A stretch of DNA of 64,000 nt from assembly GCF_900116645.1 (NCBI RefSeq), contig NZ_FPBO01000014.1, positions 93,608 through 157,607 on the forward strand, read 5' to 3'. Within the stretch, counting starts at the first letter, position 1, and each line of letters begins with the position of its first letter. This DNA comes from Pseudoduganella namucuonensis. Lineage in GTDB: Bacteria > Pseudomonadota > Gammaproteobacteria > Burkholderiales > Burkholderiaceae_D. The notes below the pieces were generated by a model. It saw nothing but the letters and a program-made list of their open reading frames with translations. It made no database searches and was not told the origin of the DNA. The position numbers and the translations under genes were made by a program. This document shows, piece after piece, positions 26,203 to 33,654 of this stretch.

Positions 26203-26241
26203 AAATTGCGATTTTCGGACGGCGGCGGCATTTTCTGCCGC
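26203..26241 (-). promoter_or_regulatory. Putative Lrp-type operator with companion element (site C)
   Basis: GCGGCATTTTCTGCCGC (26225-26241) is a perfect 6-bp inverted repeat around TTTTC, 146 bp before the GabD-like start. Outside it GGACGGC and GCCGTCC continue the symmetry with a one-base offset. Companion AAATTGCGATTT lies at 26203-26214. It is identical to site D except for the last spacer base. Confidence 0.65.
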
Positions 26242-26256
26242 GCCGTCCGCGCCTGG

Positions 26257-26754
26257 TCAGCAGGGCTGGGTGAACAGCTTTTCGACCGGGTAATAGCCCT
26301 TGGTGAAGGGCGATTTGATGACGATGTAGCTGAAGTATTTCTCGATGCCGATGTGCTGGTCGAGCAAGCCTTCCATGATGGTCTGGTAGTGCACCACGCC
26401 GGTGGTGACGAACTTCAGCAGGTAGTCGAAGCCGCCGCTGACAAGGTGGCACTCGAGAATCTCGTCGACCTTGCGGATGCTGGCCTCGAACTTGGCGAAG
26501 TCCTCGCGGCGATGGTCGGACAGCGTGACCTGGGTGAACACCAGTTGCACGTTGCCGATCTTTTCCAGCTCGATATGGGCGCCGTAGCCCGTCACATAGC
26601 CCGCCTTTTCCAGCCGCTTGACGCGGATCAGGCAGGGACTCGGCGACAAGCCGACCGCGTCGGCCAGGTCGACATTGGCGATCCGCCCGCTTTGCTGCAG
26701 ATGGGACAGGATGCGGATGTCTATCCTGTCCAGTTTGAACGCGCCTTCTAGCAT
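26257..26754 (-). CDS. Lrp/AsnC family transcriptional regulator
   Basis: 165 residues. The N-terminal winged-helix region covers FKLDRIDIRILSHLQQSGR, then VDLADAVGLSPSPCLIRVKRLEKAGYV. The C-terminal RAM domain has VFTQVTLSDHRREDFAKFEA, ILECHLVSGGFDYLLKFV and a later IKSPFTKGYYP. Regulators of this family control amino-acid catabolism, usually of neighbouring genes and with an amino acid as ligand. It lies between the dehydrogenase/deacylase operon and the aminotransferase gene and is the likely binder of the GCA-N5-TGC sites. The start at 26754 follows AGGGG; 26799 is an upstream alternative. Confidence 0.9.
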   Translation of the reverse strand: MLEGAFKLDRIDIRILSHLQQSGRIANVDLADAVGLSPSPCLIRVKRLEKAGYVTGYGAHIELEKIGNVQLVFTQVTLSDHRREDFAKFEASIRKVDEILECHLVSGGFDYLLKFVTTGVVHYQTIMEGLLDQHIGIEKYFSYIVIKSPFTKGYYPVEKLFTQPC

Positions 26755-26851
26755 AAATCCCCTGGTTGCGTCTGTGGGTTGCGATCTCGATTGTAGCACG
26801 CTGGAAACACTCAGCGGGACCCGTGTTGCGGCGCCGGCGGCGCGCTTCCTC

Positions 26852-28231
26852 CTACGTCAGCGCGCGCGCGACCTCCGGCTGCGCCAGCACCTGGTCCAGC
26901 GTGGCCTTCAGGCGCGTGAACAACAGGCTGAATTCGTCCTCCGTGTAGCACAGCGCGGGCGCGAAGCCGAGGATGTTGTCGCCGAAGGCGCGGAACACCA
27001 CGTTGTTCTCGTAGGCCGCCTGCGCGATGCGCTCGTGCAGCCGCAGCGCCGGGTCGAACTGGCGCTTGTCCTCCTTGTCGGCCACCAGTTCCAGCGCGCC
27101 GAGCAGGCCGCGGCTGCGGGCGTCGCCGACCAGGGGATGGGCGAGCAGGTCGCGCAGCCCCCGCTCGAACTGAGGCGCGCGGGCGACGCCGTTGGCCAGC
27201 AGGCCGCCCTCCTGGTACAGGCGCAGCACCTCCAGCCCGATCGCGGCGCTGACCGGGTGCGCCGAATAGGTCTGGCCGTGGCCGACCGCGAGCTCCGGTC
27301 CGGCGCCCTCGGCGATGGCCTGGTAGATGGCGTCCGACATCATCAGCGCGCCCATGGGGGCGTAGCCGGCGGTCAGGCCCTTGGCCAGCGTCATCATGTC
27401 CGGCGCCACGCCCTCGGCCTCGCAGGCGAACATCGGGCCGGTGCGGCCGAAGCCGGTGATCACCTCGTCCAGCACGAACAGGATGCCCAGCTCGCGGCAG
27501 GCGTCCGCCATGGCTTTCAGCCAGCCCTTGGGCGGCACGATGACGCCGCCGGAGCCCTGGATAGGTTCGCAGAAGAAGGCGGCCACCGTGTCCGCGCCCA
27601 GTTGCGCGACCTTGGCGCGCAATTCCGCGACGGAGGCGGCGATCAGCGCTTGCGGATCGGCGCCCAGCGGGTTGCGGTAGGGGTAGGGCGAGGAGATGTA
27701 GTGCTGGCTGGGCAGCGGCAGGTTGAAGTGGCGCTGGAACAGCGGCAGCGCGGTCAGCCCGGCGCCCACCGACGACGAACCGTGGTAGCCGCGCTGCAGC
27801 GAGATGAACTGGGTGCGTCCCGGCTGGCCGATGGCGTTATAGTAGTAGGCGATGTAGCGGATGGCGGCGTCCACCGCGTCCGAGCCGCCCTGGGTGAAGT
27901 AGACATGGCTCAGCGACGGGGGCGCCAGCTCCACCAGCCGCGCGGCCAGCCGGATGGCCGGTTCGGAACCGTAGCTGAAGTAGCCGGTGGCGTAGGGCAG
28001 GCGGCGCATCTGCTCGGTGGCGGCTTGCACGATGCTCTCCTGGCCGTAGCCGGTGTTGACGCACCACAGGCCGGAGAAGGCGTCCAGCAGTTCGCGGCCG
28101 GAGGCGTCGCGCAGGAAGGCGCCGCTGCCCGATTCCAGTATCGTGGCGCCGCGCTTTTCGTGGGCGCGGAAGTTGGTGACGGGGTGGATCAGGTGCTGGC
28201 GGTCGAGGTCGAGAAGGGTGGGCTTGGTCAT
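26852..28231 (-). CDS. PLP-dependent class III aminotransferase
   Basis: 459 residues from the chosen start. Motifs are GLWCVNTGYGQ, YFTQGGSDAVDAAIR, FFCEPIQGSGGVIVPPKGWL, LDEVITGFGRTG and the PLP lysine (about residue 284) in TLAKGLTAGYAPMGA. The family includes putrescine- and beta-alanine-pyruvate transaminases and diaminobutyrate aminotransferase; substrate not fixed. Three further in-frame ATGs (28243, 28258, 28261) make the start uncertain. Operator site D is centred 116 bp upstream. Product aldehyde could pass to the GabD-like enzyme. Confidence 0.88.
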   Translation of the reverse strand: MTKPTLLDLDRQHLIHPVTNFRAHEKRGATILESGSGAFLRDASGRELLDAFSGLWCVNTGYGQESIVQAATEQMRRLPYATGYFSYGSEPAIRLAARLVELAPPSLSHVYFTQGGSDAVDAAIRYIAYYYNAIGQPGRTQFISLQRGYHGSSSVGAGLTALPLFQRHFNLPLPSQHYISSPYPYRNPLGADPQALIAASVAELRAKVAQLGADTVAAFFCEPIQGSGGVIVPPKGWLKAMADACRELGILFVLDEVITGFGRTGPMFACEAEGVAPDMMTLAKGLTAGYAPMGALMMSDAIYQAIAEGAGPELAVGHGQTYSAHPVSAAIGLEVLRLYQEGGLLANGVARAPQFERGLRDLLAHPLVGDARSRGLLGALELVADKEDKRQFDPALRLHERIAQAAYENNVVFRAFGDNILGFAPALCYTEDEFSLLFTRLKATLDQVLAQPEVARALT

Positions 28232-28315
28232 GATGGGGTCCATGTGTGGGTATGTCATCATCTTAGGGCCGGTGGCGCAGCGTGAGCTTGCGAATCGGGG
28301 GGGCGGGTTTCGGCG

Positions 28316-28355
28316 GAAGTTGCGTATTTCGGGTGGCAGCGGCATTTTGTGCCGC
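28316..28355 (-). promoter_or_regulatory. Putative Lrp-type operator with companion element (site D)
   Basis: GCGGCATTTTGTGCCGC (28339-28355), perfect 6-bp arms, upstream of the aminotransferase. Companion GAAGTTGCGTATTTC at 28316-28330 is close to the site C companion GAAATTGCGATTTTC. Confidence 0.65.
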
Positions 28356-28381
28356 GCCCCTTTTCCCCTCCCGCGGGGCCT

Positions 28382-29323
28382 TCAATAGCCGCGCCGCCGC
28401 TCCACCAGGCCCTCCAGCGGCTCGCCGGCCCGGTGCCGCCGCAGGTTCTCCAGCACGGCGCGCACCGCGCTGTCGGGCTGGGTCATGCTGGCGATGTGCG
28501 GCGTCAGCATGATGGCGGGATGCTCCCAGTACGGGTGGCCGGGCGGCAGCGGTTCGGGATCGCACACGTCCAGCACGGCCCGCGCCAGTTGGCCGCTGTC
28601 CAGCGCGTCCAGCAGATCCTGCTGGACCAGATGGGGGCCGCGGCCGGCATGCACCAGGGCGGCGCCGGCCGGCAGGCGCTCGAACAGGCGGGCGTTCAGG
28701 ATGCCGCGGGTCTCGTCCGTCAGCGGCAGCAGGCAGACCAGGATGTCGCAGCGGGCGGCGAAGCCGGGCAGCGCGGCGTCGCCGGCGTAGCAGTCCACGC
28801 CTTCCACGTCGTGCTGCGAGCGGCTCCAGGCGGAACAGGGGAAGCCCAGGCCGCGAAGCTGCGCCAGCACGGCCCTGCCCAGCACGCCCAGGCCGAGCAC
28901 CCCCACCCGGCGCGAAGCGGCCGGACGCACCCGCAGCGCGCGCCAGACCTCGCAGCGCTGCTGCGCGGCGTAGGTTTGCCAGTCGCGGTGTATCGACAGC
29001 ACGGCCAGGGTCGCGTATTCGACCATGCCGCCGACGATGCCCGGTTCGACCATGCGCACCAGCGGCAGGCCGGCCGGCAGCGCCTCCAGGTCGAACTGGT
29101 CGATGCCGGCGCCGACCGAGAACAAGAGCTCGAGGCCGGTGTAGGCGGCCAGGTCGGCGGGCGGCTGCCAGGCCGCCAGGAAGCGCACCCGTGCCGGGTC
29201 GCCGACGTCGGGCCAGATGCGGAAGTCGACCTCCGGCGCGAGCTCGGCGAACAGGCCGCGCCATTCGGCGCCGCGCACCGGGTCGGCCTTGTAGACGAAA
29301 GTGCAAGGCGGGGTGTCGCTCAT
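28382..29323 (-). CDS. D-2-hydroxyacid dehydrogenase, GhrA-like
   Basis: 313 residues, the length of glyoxylate/hydroxypyruvate reductase A. The NAD(P) fold reads RVGVLGLGVLGRAVL (about residue 142). The catalytic region has LVHAGRGPHLVQQDLLDAL, then LDVCDPEPLPPGHPYWEHP and LTPHIAS with the conserved histidine. It reduces a 2-keto acid to a 2-hydroxy acid. It follows the GNAT gene by 2 bp, under site E. In the regulon it could handle a keto acid left after transamination; that is inferred. Confidence 0.85.
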   Translation of the reverse strand: MSDTPPCTFVYKADPVRGAEWRGLFAELAPEVDFRIWPDVGDPARVRFLAAWQPPADLAAYTGLELLFSVGAGIDQFDLEALPAGLPLVRMVEPGIVGGMVEYATLAVLSIHRDWQTYAAQQRCEVWRALRVRPAASRRVGVLGLGVLGRAVLAQLRGLGFPCSAWSRSQHDVEGVDCYAGDAALPGFAARCDILVCLLPLTDETRGILNARLFERLPAGAALVHAGRGPHLVQQDLLDALDSGQLARAVLDVCDPEPLPPGHPYWEHPAIMLTPHIASMTQPDSAVRAVLENLRRHRAGEPLEGLVERRRGY

Positions 29324-29325
29324 GG

Positions 29326-30186
29326 TCAGCCCAGCGCCTGGTTGATGATGGCGAACTGGCGCACGCTGGCGTCGTGCAGCGGCGCCTCGCCGCGCGCCAT
29401 GGCCAGCACCCTGTCCACCTGCATCAGGCCCAGTTCCGTCAACCAGGGCCCGAGGCCGGAGTCGCCGGCCACGTCGACGCGGATGAAGGCGCCGGCGTAG
29501 GTGCCGGTCCAGTGGCTGATCAGCGCCTTGGCGCGCTCGATGTCGGGCGCGATCACGGGGCCGATCACGTAGCCGTGGCCGAAACGGCGCAACAGGGCGC
29601 AGCCTATGACCTCGTCGTAACGGTCGATGACCACGCCCTCGCTCACTTCCAGCAACGCCGCCAGCACGGTGGCGCGCGGCATGCCGGCCGCGCGCGCGGC
29701 CAGCGCCGCCAGGCGCGGACCGTCGCGGGAGCCCAGCGGCCGTATGCGTTCGCCCGGCCGCAGCGGTATCAAGGGCGAATTGAACACCGTGCCCTGGTGC
29801 TGCTCGACCGCGCCGATGGTTTCGAAGCCCATGCTCTCGTACAGCGCCTTGCCGGCCTCGGTGGCGTGCAGCAGCACCGTGCGTTCGCCCAGTTCGGCCA
29901 TCACCAGCGCCATCAGCTTGCGTCCGATGCCGTTGCCTTGCCAGGCCTCGGCCACGATCACCATGCCCAGCGAAGCGAATTCCTGGCCATGGCTCCAGCA
30001 CATCACGGTGCCCACCAGGCCTGTCTCGTCCTCCGCCACGTAGCCGGTGCCGAGCCGGTGTATCAACTGCCAGTCCTCCAGGCGGTGCGGCCAGCGCACC
30101 GACAGCGATAATCGCTGCGCCGCGTCGAGATCGTCCTCCGTCATGCGGCGATAACGCAGCGCCGCTGCTGCTTTTTTGGTTGTCAC
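29326..30186 (-). CDS. GNAT family N-acetyltransferase, double-domain
   Basis: 286 residues with a GTG start. GGAGGAAG stands seven bases ahead, which decides the start over an ATG at 30225. The N-terminal GNAT domain carries motif A VAEAWQGNGIGRKLM and the later ALYESMGFETI; the C-terminal half (about 150-286) is a second acetyltransferase-like domain (GCALLRRFGHGYVIGPVIA). Substrate unknown. Cotranscribed with the GhrA-like gene. With a deacylase in the same regulon, an acetylated intermediate is possible. Confidence 0.82.
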   Translation of the reverse strand: MTTKKAAAALRYRRMTEDDLDAAQRLSLSVRWPHRLEDWQLIHRLGTGYVAEDETGLVGTVMCWSHGQEFASLGMVIVAEAWQGNGIGRKLMALVMAELGERTVLLHATEAGKALYESMGFETIGAVEQHQGTVFNSPLIPLRPGERIRPLGSRDGPRLAALAARAAGMPRATVLAALLEVSEGVVIDRYDEVIGCALLRRFGHGYVIGPVIAPDIERAKALISHWTGTYAGAFIRVDVAGDSGLGPWLTELGLMQVDRVLAMARGEAPLHDASVRQFAIINQALG

Positions 30187-30301
30187 GTTCTTCCTCCAGT
30201 TCGAGCCGTGTTCCAGGCACGGCATGCGACCATGCTACCGCGGCCCGCGCGGCCCGCGCCAGCGCTGAAAACAGAACGCAAGTAAGTCCCGGGGAGGCCC
30301 G

Positions 30302-30328
30302 CCGTTTCAGCACTTTGTGCCGAAACGG
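30302..30328. promoter_or_regulatory. Putative Lrp-type operator, longest arms (site E)
   Basis: Inverted repeat with 11-bp arms (one mismatch) CCGTTTCAGCA / TGCCGAAACGG around CTTTG. It is centred 129 bp before the GNAT start and 135 bp before copC, so it could serve either or both. A T6 run follows on the plus strand eight bases later, but no plus-strand gene precedes it. Confidence 0.55.
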
Positions 30329-30449
30329 ACGGTGTTTTTTCCCATCCCTGTCAAGTGTGCGCGCGGCGGCGAAAAGGGCTTGACCTTACCATGGGGGAAG
30401 GGATTATCGTGTCTCCTGCGTACACTTCCCGACACGACAAGGAACCATC

Positions 30450-30821
30450 ATGATGAAACGATTGCATACCCTCTCGCTGGCCGCCATGCTGGCCGCCGGC
30501 GCGCTGGCCAGCCCCCTGGCCGCCGCCCACGCCGCGCTGAAGAATTCCAACCCGGCCGCCAATGCGGTGCTGGAGCAGGCGCCGCGCGAGATCGTCCTCA
30601 CCTTCAACGAGAAGGTGGAGCCGGCGTTCAGCTCCATCGCCGTGCTGGAGGCGGGCGGCAAGGATATCGCGGCCGGCAAGGCGCAGGTGGACGCCGCCAA
30701 TCCGCTGCTGATGAAGCTGGAGTTGCCCGCGCTGGCGGCGGGCGCCTACAGCGTGCGCTGGGTGGCGGTCGGTCCCGACGGGCATCGCCGCACCGGGCAG
30801 TTCGGCTTCACGGTGAAGTGA
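30450..30821 (+). CDS. copC: Copper-binding periplasmic protein CopC
   Basis: 123 residues. The signal peptide ends at LAAAHA, giving a mature start with a histidine (HAALKNSNP) as in the CopC Cu(II) site. The matching Asp-x-His appears in VGPDGHRRTG. The beta-barrel strand VLTFNEKVEPAFSSIAV is typical. CopC carries copper in the periplasm and often works with CopD. AAGGAA precedes two adjacent ATGs. copD follows immediately. Confidence 0.9.
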   Translation: MMKRLHTLSLAAMLAAGALASPLAAAHAALKNSNPAANAVLEQAPREIVLTFNEKVEPAFSSIAVLEAGGKDIAAGKAQVDAANPLLMKLELPALAAGAYSVRWVAVGPDGHRRTGQFGFTVK

Positions 30822-31742
30822 TTGGACACGCCCGCGCTGTTGCAGTGCCTTGCCACTTTCGCGCTGAACCTGGCGCTGGCCTGGATGGTGGGCGCGCTGA
30901 CGGCCCGCTGGTGGCTGCGGCGGCATGACGGCTGGGGCGCGGCGGCCGGCGCCCGCTTGCTGGCGTCGCTGCGCTGGGCGGCGCCGCTGTGCATGGTGGC
31001 CGCCGCCGCCGCGCTGTGGGCCGCCGCGGCGGCCATGGCGGGCGCGCCGCTGCTGGAATCCGGTGAAGCCTTGCGCCTGCTGCTGACGCAGACGGCGTTC
31101 GGCAAGGCGGGGCAGGCGGGATTGGCGGCGCTGGCGGTGCTGGCCGCGCTGGCGTGGCTGGCGCCGTCGTGGCGCGGCTTCGACGGCGCTGCGTCGGCGC
31201 TGTTGCTGGCCTATGCCGCCAGCCGCGTCGCCAACAGCCACGCGGCCGAGCAGGGCCTGTTCAGCCTGGGCATCCTGGTGGAATACGTGCATCTGCTGCT
31301 GATCGCGCAGTGGACGGGCAGCGTGGCGGTGGCGGCCTGGGTGGTGCTGCCGCGGGCGGCCGCCGCGCGCGGCCAGGCGGGCCTCGCCACGGTCGCGCCG
31401 AACCGGCCGCTGTGCCGCTATCTGTGGCCCTTGTCCGACACGGCCGCCGCGGCGCTGGTGGGCATCGTCGCCACCGGCCTGTACAACGCCTGGCACGCGC
31501 TGGGCGCGCCGTCCGCCGCCATCGGCAATCCCTATGGCACGGCGCTGATCGTCAAACTGGTGCTGGTCGGGGTGGCGATCGCGCTGGGCGGCTACAACAA
31601 GATGGCTGGATTCCCCGCCGCCGCGCGCGGCGACAGCCCGGGACCGGCGATGGCGGTGCTGCGGATCGAATCGGCGGTGCTGATCGGCGCGATGCTGGCC
31701 GCCGCCGCCCTGGTCGGACAGCAGCCGCCGGCCGCCGGGTGA
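30822..31742 (+). CDS. copD: Copper resistance/uptake membrane protein CopD
   Basis: 306 residues with about eight membrane spans. CopD-type segments are YVHLLLIAQWTGSVAVAAWVVLP and ATGLYNAWHALG, with histidines and methionines positioned for copper. It moves copper across the inner membrane with CopC. No ATG stands near the beginning; the reading frame opens with TTG directly after the copC stop (TGA-TTG), so translation is probably coupled. The exact start is uncertain. Confidence 0.82.
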   Translation: MDTPALLQCLATFALNLALAWMVGALTARWWLRRHDGWGAAAGARLLASLRWAAPLCMVAAAAALWAAAAAMAGAPLLESGEALRLLLTQTAFGKAGQAGLAALAVLAALAWLAPSWRGFDGAASALLLAYAASRVANSHAAEQGLFSLGILVEYVHLLLIAQWTGSVAVAAWVVLPRAAAARGQAGLATVAPNRPLCRYLWPLSDTAAAALVGIVATGLYNAWHALGAPSAAIGNPYGTALIVKLVLVGVAIALGGYNKMAGFPAAARGDSPGPAMAVLRIESAVLIGAMLAAAALVGQQPPAAG

Positions 31743-31749
31743 GGAGACG

Positions 31750-31769
31750 CCGCCGCGCCCGCGCGGCGG
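31750..31769. terminator. GC hairpin between convergent genes
   Basis: 9-bp arms CCGCCGCGC / GCGCGGCGG with a two-base loop, between the copD and GH105 stops. No T run follows on either strand, so termination would be factor-dependent or weak. Confidence 0.35.
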
Positions 31770-31790
31770 GCGCCGGGACCGTGGCGGAGC

Positions 31791-33185
31791 TTACTGGCGC
31801 GGTCCCTGGTACATGAAGCCGCTGTCGTTCAGGCCGAACTTGTGGTTCTTCGTCAGCGTCGTGATTTCCGCGCCGGCCAGCAGCACCGGGCCGTAGCCGT
31901 GGGCGGCCAGCGTGCTGACCGGGCGGTAGTAGTAGAACGCCGGGTCGAAGGCCATGCCGGTGCCGACGCAGATGTCCTCGACCTGTCCCTTCGCGTTGAC
32001 CTTGTTGGCCACGGCGTTCCAGGCCAGGATGGCCATCGGGCCGTACATCTCCTTGTCCACATAGCCGCGGTTCACCGAGCGCGCGATGGCGTAGGCGTAG
32101 ATGGCGGTGGCCGAGGTTTCCAGGTAGGAGTCGTTGCGGTCCAGCAGCTGGTGCCAGGAGCCGATCCTGGACTGGTAGGAGCCCAGGCCCTTGATGTGCG
32201 CGCGCAGTTGCGCCAGCACCTTAGGATAGCCCGGGTGGTCCTTGGGCAGCACCTCCAGTACTTCGACCATGGCCATCACGGCCCAGCCGTTGGCGCGCGC
32301 CCAGTGCATCTCGGGGTGGTCCTTCATGCCCTCGACCCAGCCGTGCATGTAGATGCCCAGCTGCGGATTGAACATGCGCTTGGAGATCTGCAGCACCTGC
32401 TTGACGGCGTCGTCATAGTACTTGCGCTCGCCGGTGGTCTTGCCCAGGTAGGCCATGGTGGGCACGCCCATGAACATGTCGTCCAGCCAGACGGTGTTGA
32501 GCAGCGGACGCTTGCGCGCCAAGGTGCCGTCGGCCAGGCGGTATTCCTTCTTGGTGACGAAGGTGCCGCAGATGTCGAGCATGGTGCTGAAGTCGGTGGT
32601 GGAACCGGCCAGCTTGGCCTGCATGAAGCTGGCGCACAGCGCGCCCGCGTCGTCCAGCGCGTGCGGATTGAGGAAGCTCTTGATCGGCGCGGCGCTGTTC
32701 TGGCGGTCCGCCTTGACGCGCGGGTAGTACACCTTGGTGAGGTCGGACAGCAGCTGCATGCGCTTGAAGGCGTAGTCGGTGTAGCGCTTGTCGCCAGTGG
32801 CGGCCCCGGCGGCCAGCATGCCGCTGTAGGTGACGCCCCACTCGTAGCTGGTGAGGCGGAAGTCGCCCGGCATCAGCACCGCGTCAGGATCGCCGGCGGC
32901 GATGTCGGTGATCTCGGCGTGGGTGGTCTTGTTGATAACCTTGGCCGGGGTCACGCTGTCCAGATAGTTGAACACGCGGTCCAGCACCGCCTTGACGTCG
33001 GCCGCCTCGGGCGCCTGGTAGGGGGTCGGGTATTGCACAACCAGTTCGTGCAGCAGGCTGTCCTTGGCGGCCGGGCCTTTTTCCTGCGCGGTGGGCGCGC
33101 GCTGCGCCGATGCGTTGAACGCGACCGGCAACAGGCAGGCTATGAGCATGCCGATCATGGAACGGCGTGGCATCGTAAACTTCAT
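31791..33185 (-). CDS. Glycoside hydrolase family 105/88-like, unsaturated rhamnogalacturonyl hydrolase
   Basis: 464 residues with a signal peptide (ends about FNASAQ). The alpha/alpha-barrel motifs are SYEWGVTYSGMLAAG, TVWLDDMFMGVPTMAYLGK, HWARANGWAVMAMVEVL and NDSYLETSATAIYAYA. The family removes unsaturated galacturonyl or glucuronyl ends left by polysaccharide lyases, as in YteR/YesR. SD GAAGGAG lies nine bases before the ATG. It is divergent from the TonB receptor and GH43 genes, making a compact plant-wall locus. Confidence 0.87.
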   Translation of the reverse strand: MKFTMPRRSMIGMLIACLLPVAFNASAQRAPTAQEKGPAAKDSLLHELVVQYPTPYQAPEAADVKAVLDRVFNYLDSVTPAKVINKTTHAEITDIAAGDPDAVLMPGDFRLTSYEWGVTYSGMLAAGAATGDKRYTDYAFKRMQLLSDLTKVYYPRVKADRQNSAAPIKSFLNPHALDDAGALCASFMQAKLAGSTTDFSTMLDICGTFVTKKEYRLADGTLARKRPLLNTVWLDDMFMGVPTMAYLGKTTGERKYYDDAVKQVLQISKRMFNPQLGIYMHGWVEGMKDHPEMHWARANGWAVMAMVEVLEVLPKDHPGYPKVLAQLRAHIKGLGSYQSRIGSWHQLLDRNDSYLETSATAIYAYAIARSVNRGYVDKEMYGPMAILAWNAVANKVNAKGQVEDICVGTGMAFDPAFYYYRPVSTLAAHGYGPVLLAGAEITTLTKNHKFGLNDSGFMYQGPRQ

Positions 33186-33654
33186 CAACGTGTCTCCTTC
33201 GTTTGGGGATGGTGCAAGGCTCACATTGTGGAGCCACTTGCGCGCTCAAACCAATCAATATGTTGAATATTTCGCTCACCGGCGGTTCAGCCGGGATACC
33301 GCATCGGGTATCGGTCGATAACTTAATGTGATTGTACGTATTGGCCGGGAATGAGCATCATATGGCCTCGGCACGCGCGCGCCCTCGGGGCGGCGTGCTT
33401 TATGTGTATGGGGAATAACGTTATAAACGGTTTATATTATTCTTCGTCGTTCCGGCTTTTATTATGCCGCACCGCGGCGAGCCTTGTCCAGGTTGGGTTT
33501 CTTTCGGAAAGTGGTTTGAGCGGCAACTGATCATCATTGTGATTCTTTCGGCGGACGCGAAAAAATCCGATCATCGCTCACATAGAATGCAATCTGAAAG
33601 TTGGTCAAAAAATGGACAGGCCGATCAAAGGCCGACACACGGAGGAGTTTGAAA
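33186..33654. promoter_or_regulatory. Divergent intergenic region of the plant-polysaccharide locus
   Basis: 469 bp of lower GC with no credible gene. It holds GATACC/GGTATC arms at 33295-33312, the palindromes at 33415-33436, and the ribosome site GGAGGAG before the TonB receptor. The promoters of both flanking transcripts are expected here. Confidence 0.6.
33415..33436. promoter_or_regulatory. Overlapping palindromes, candidate sugar-regulator operator
   Basis: ATAACGTTAT (33415-33424) overlaps TATAAAC-G-GTTTATA (33422-33436), both perfect. A palindrome with a central CG step flanked by A/T suits LacI- or similar family repressors. No regulator gene of that type is in the window. Confidence 0.45.

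Noticed and set aside
23635..28231. Ectoine degradation (doe/eut) operon
   Set aside because: Deacylase, semialdehyde dehydrogenase, aminotransferase and AsnC regulator fit, but no ectoine hydrolase, EutBC or ectoine transporter is present, so the name is not applied.
30321..30340. Site E followed by T6 read as a plus-strand terminator
   Set aside because: No plus-strand gene ends upstream; it lies between two divergent starts, and its spacing matches the operator family.
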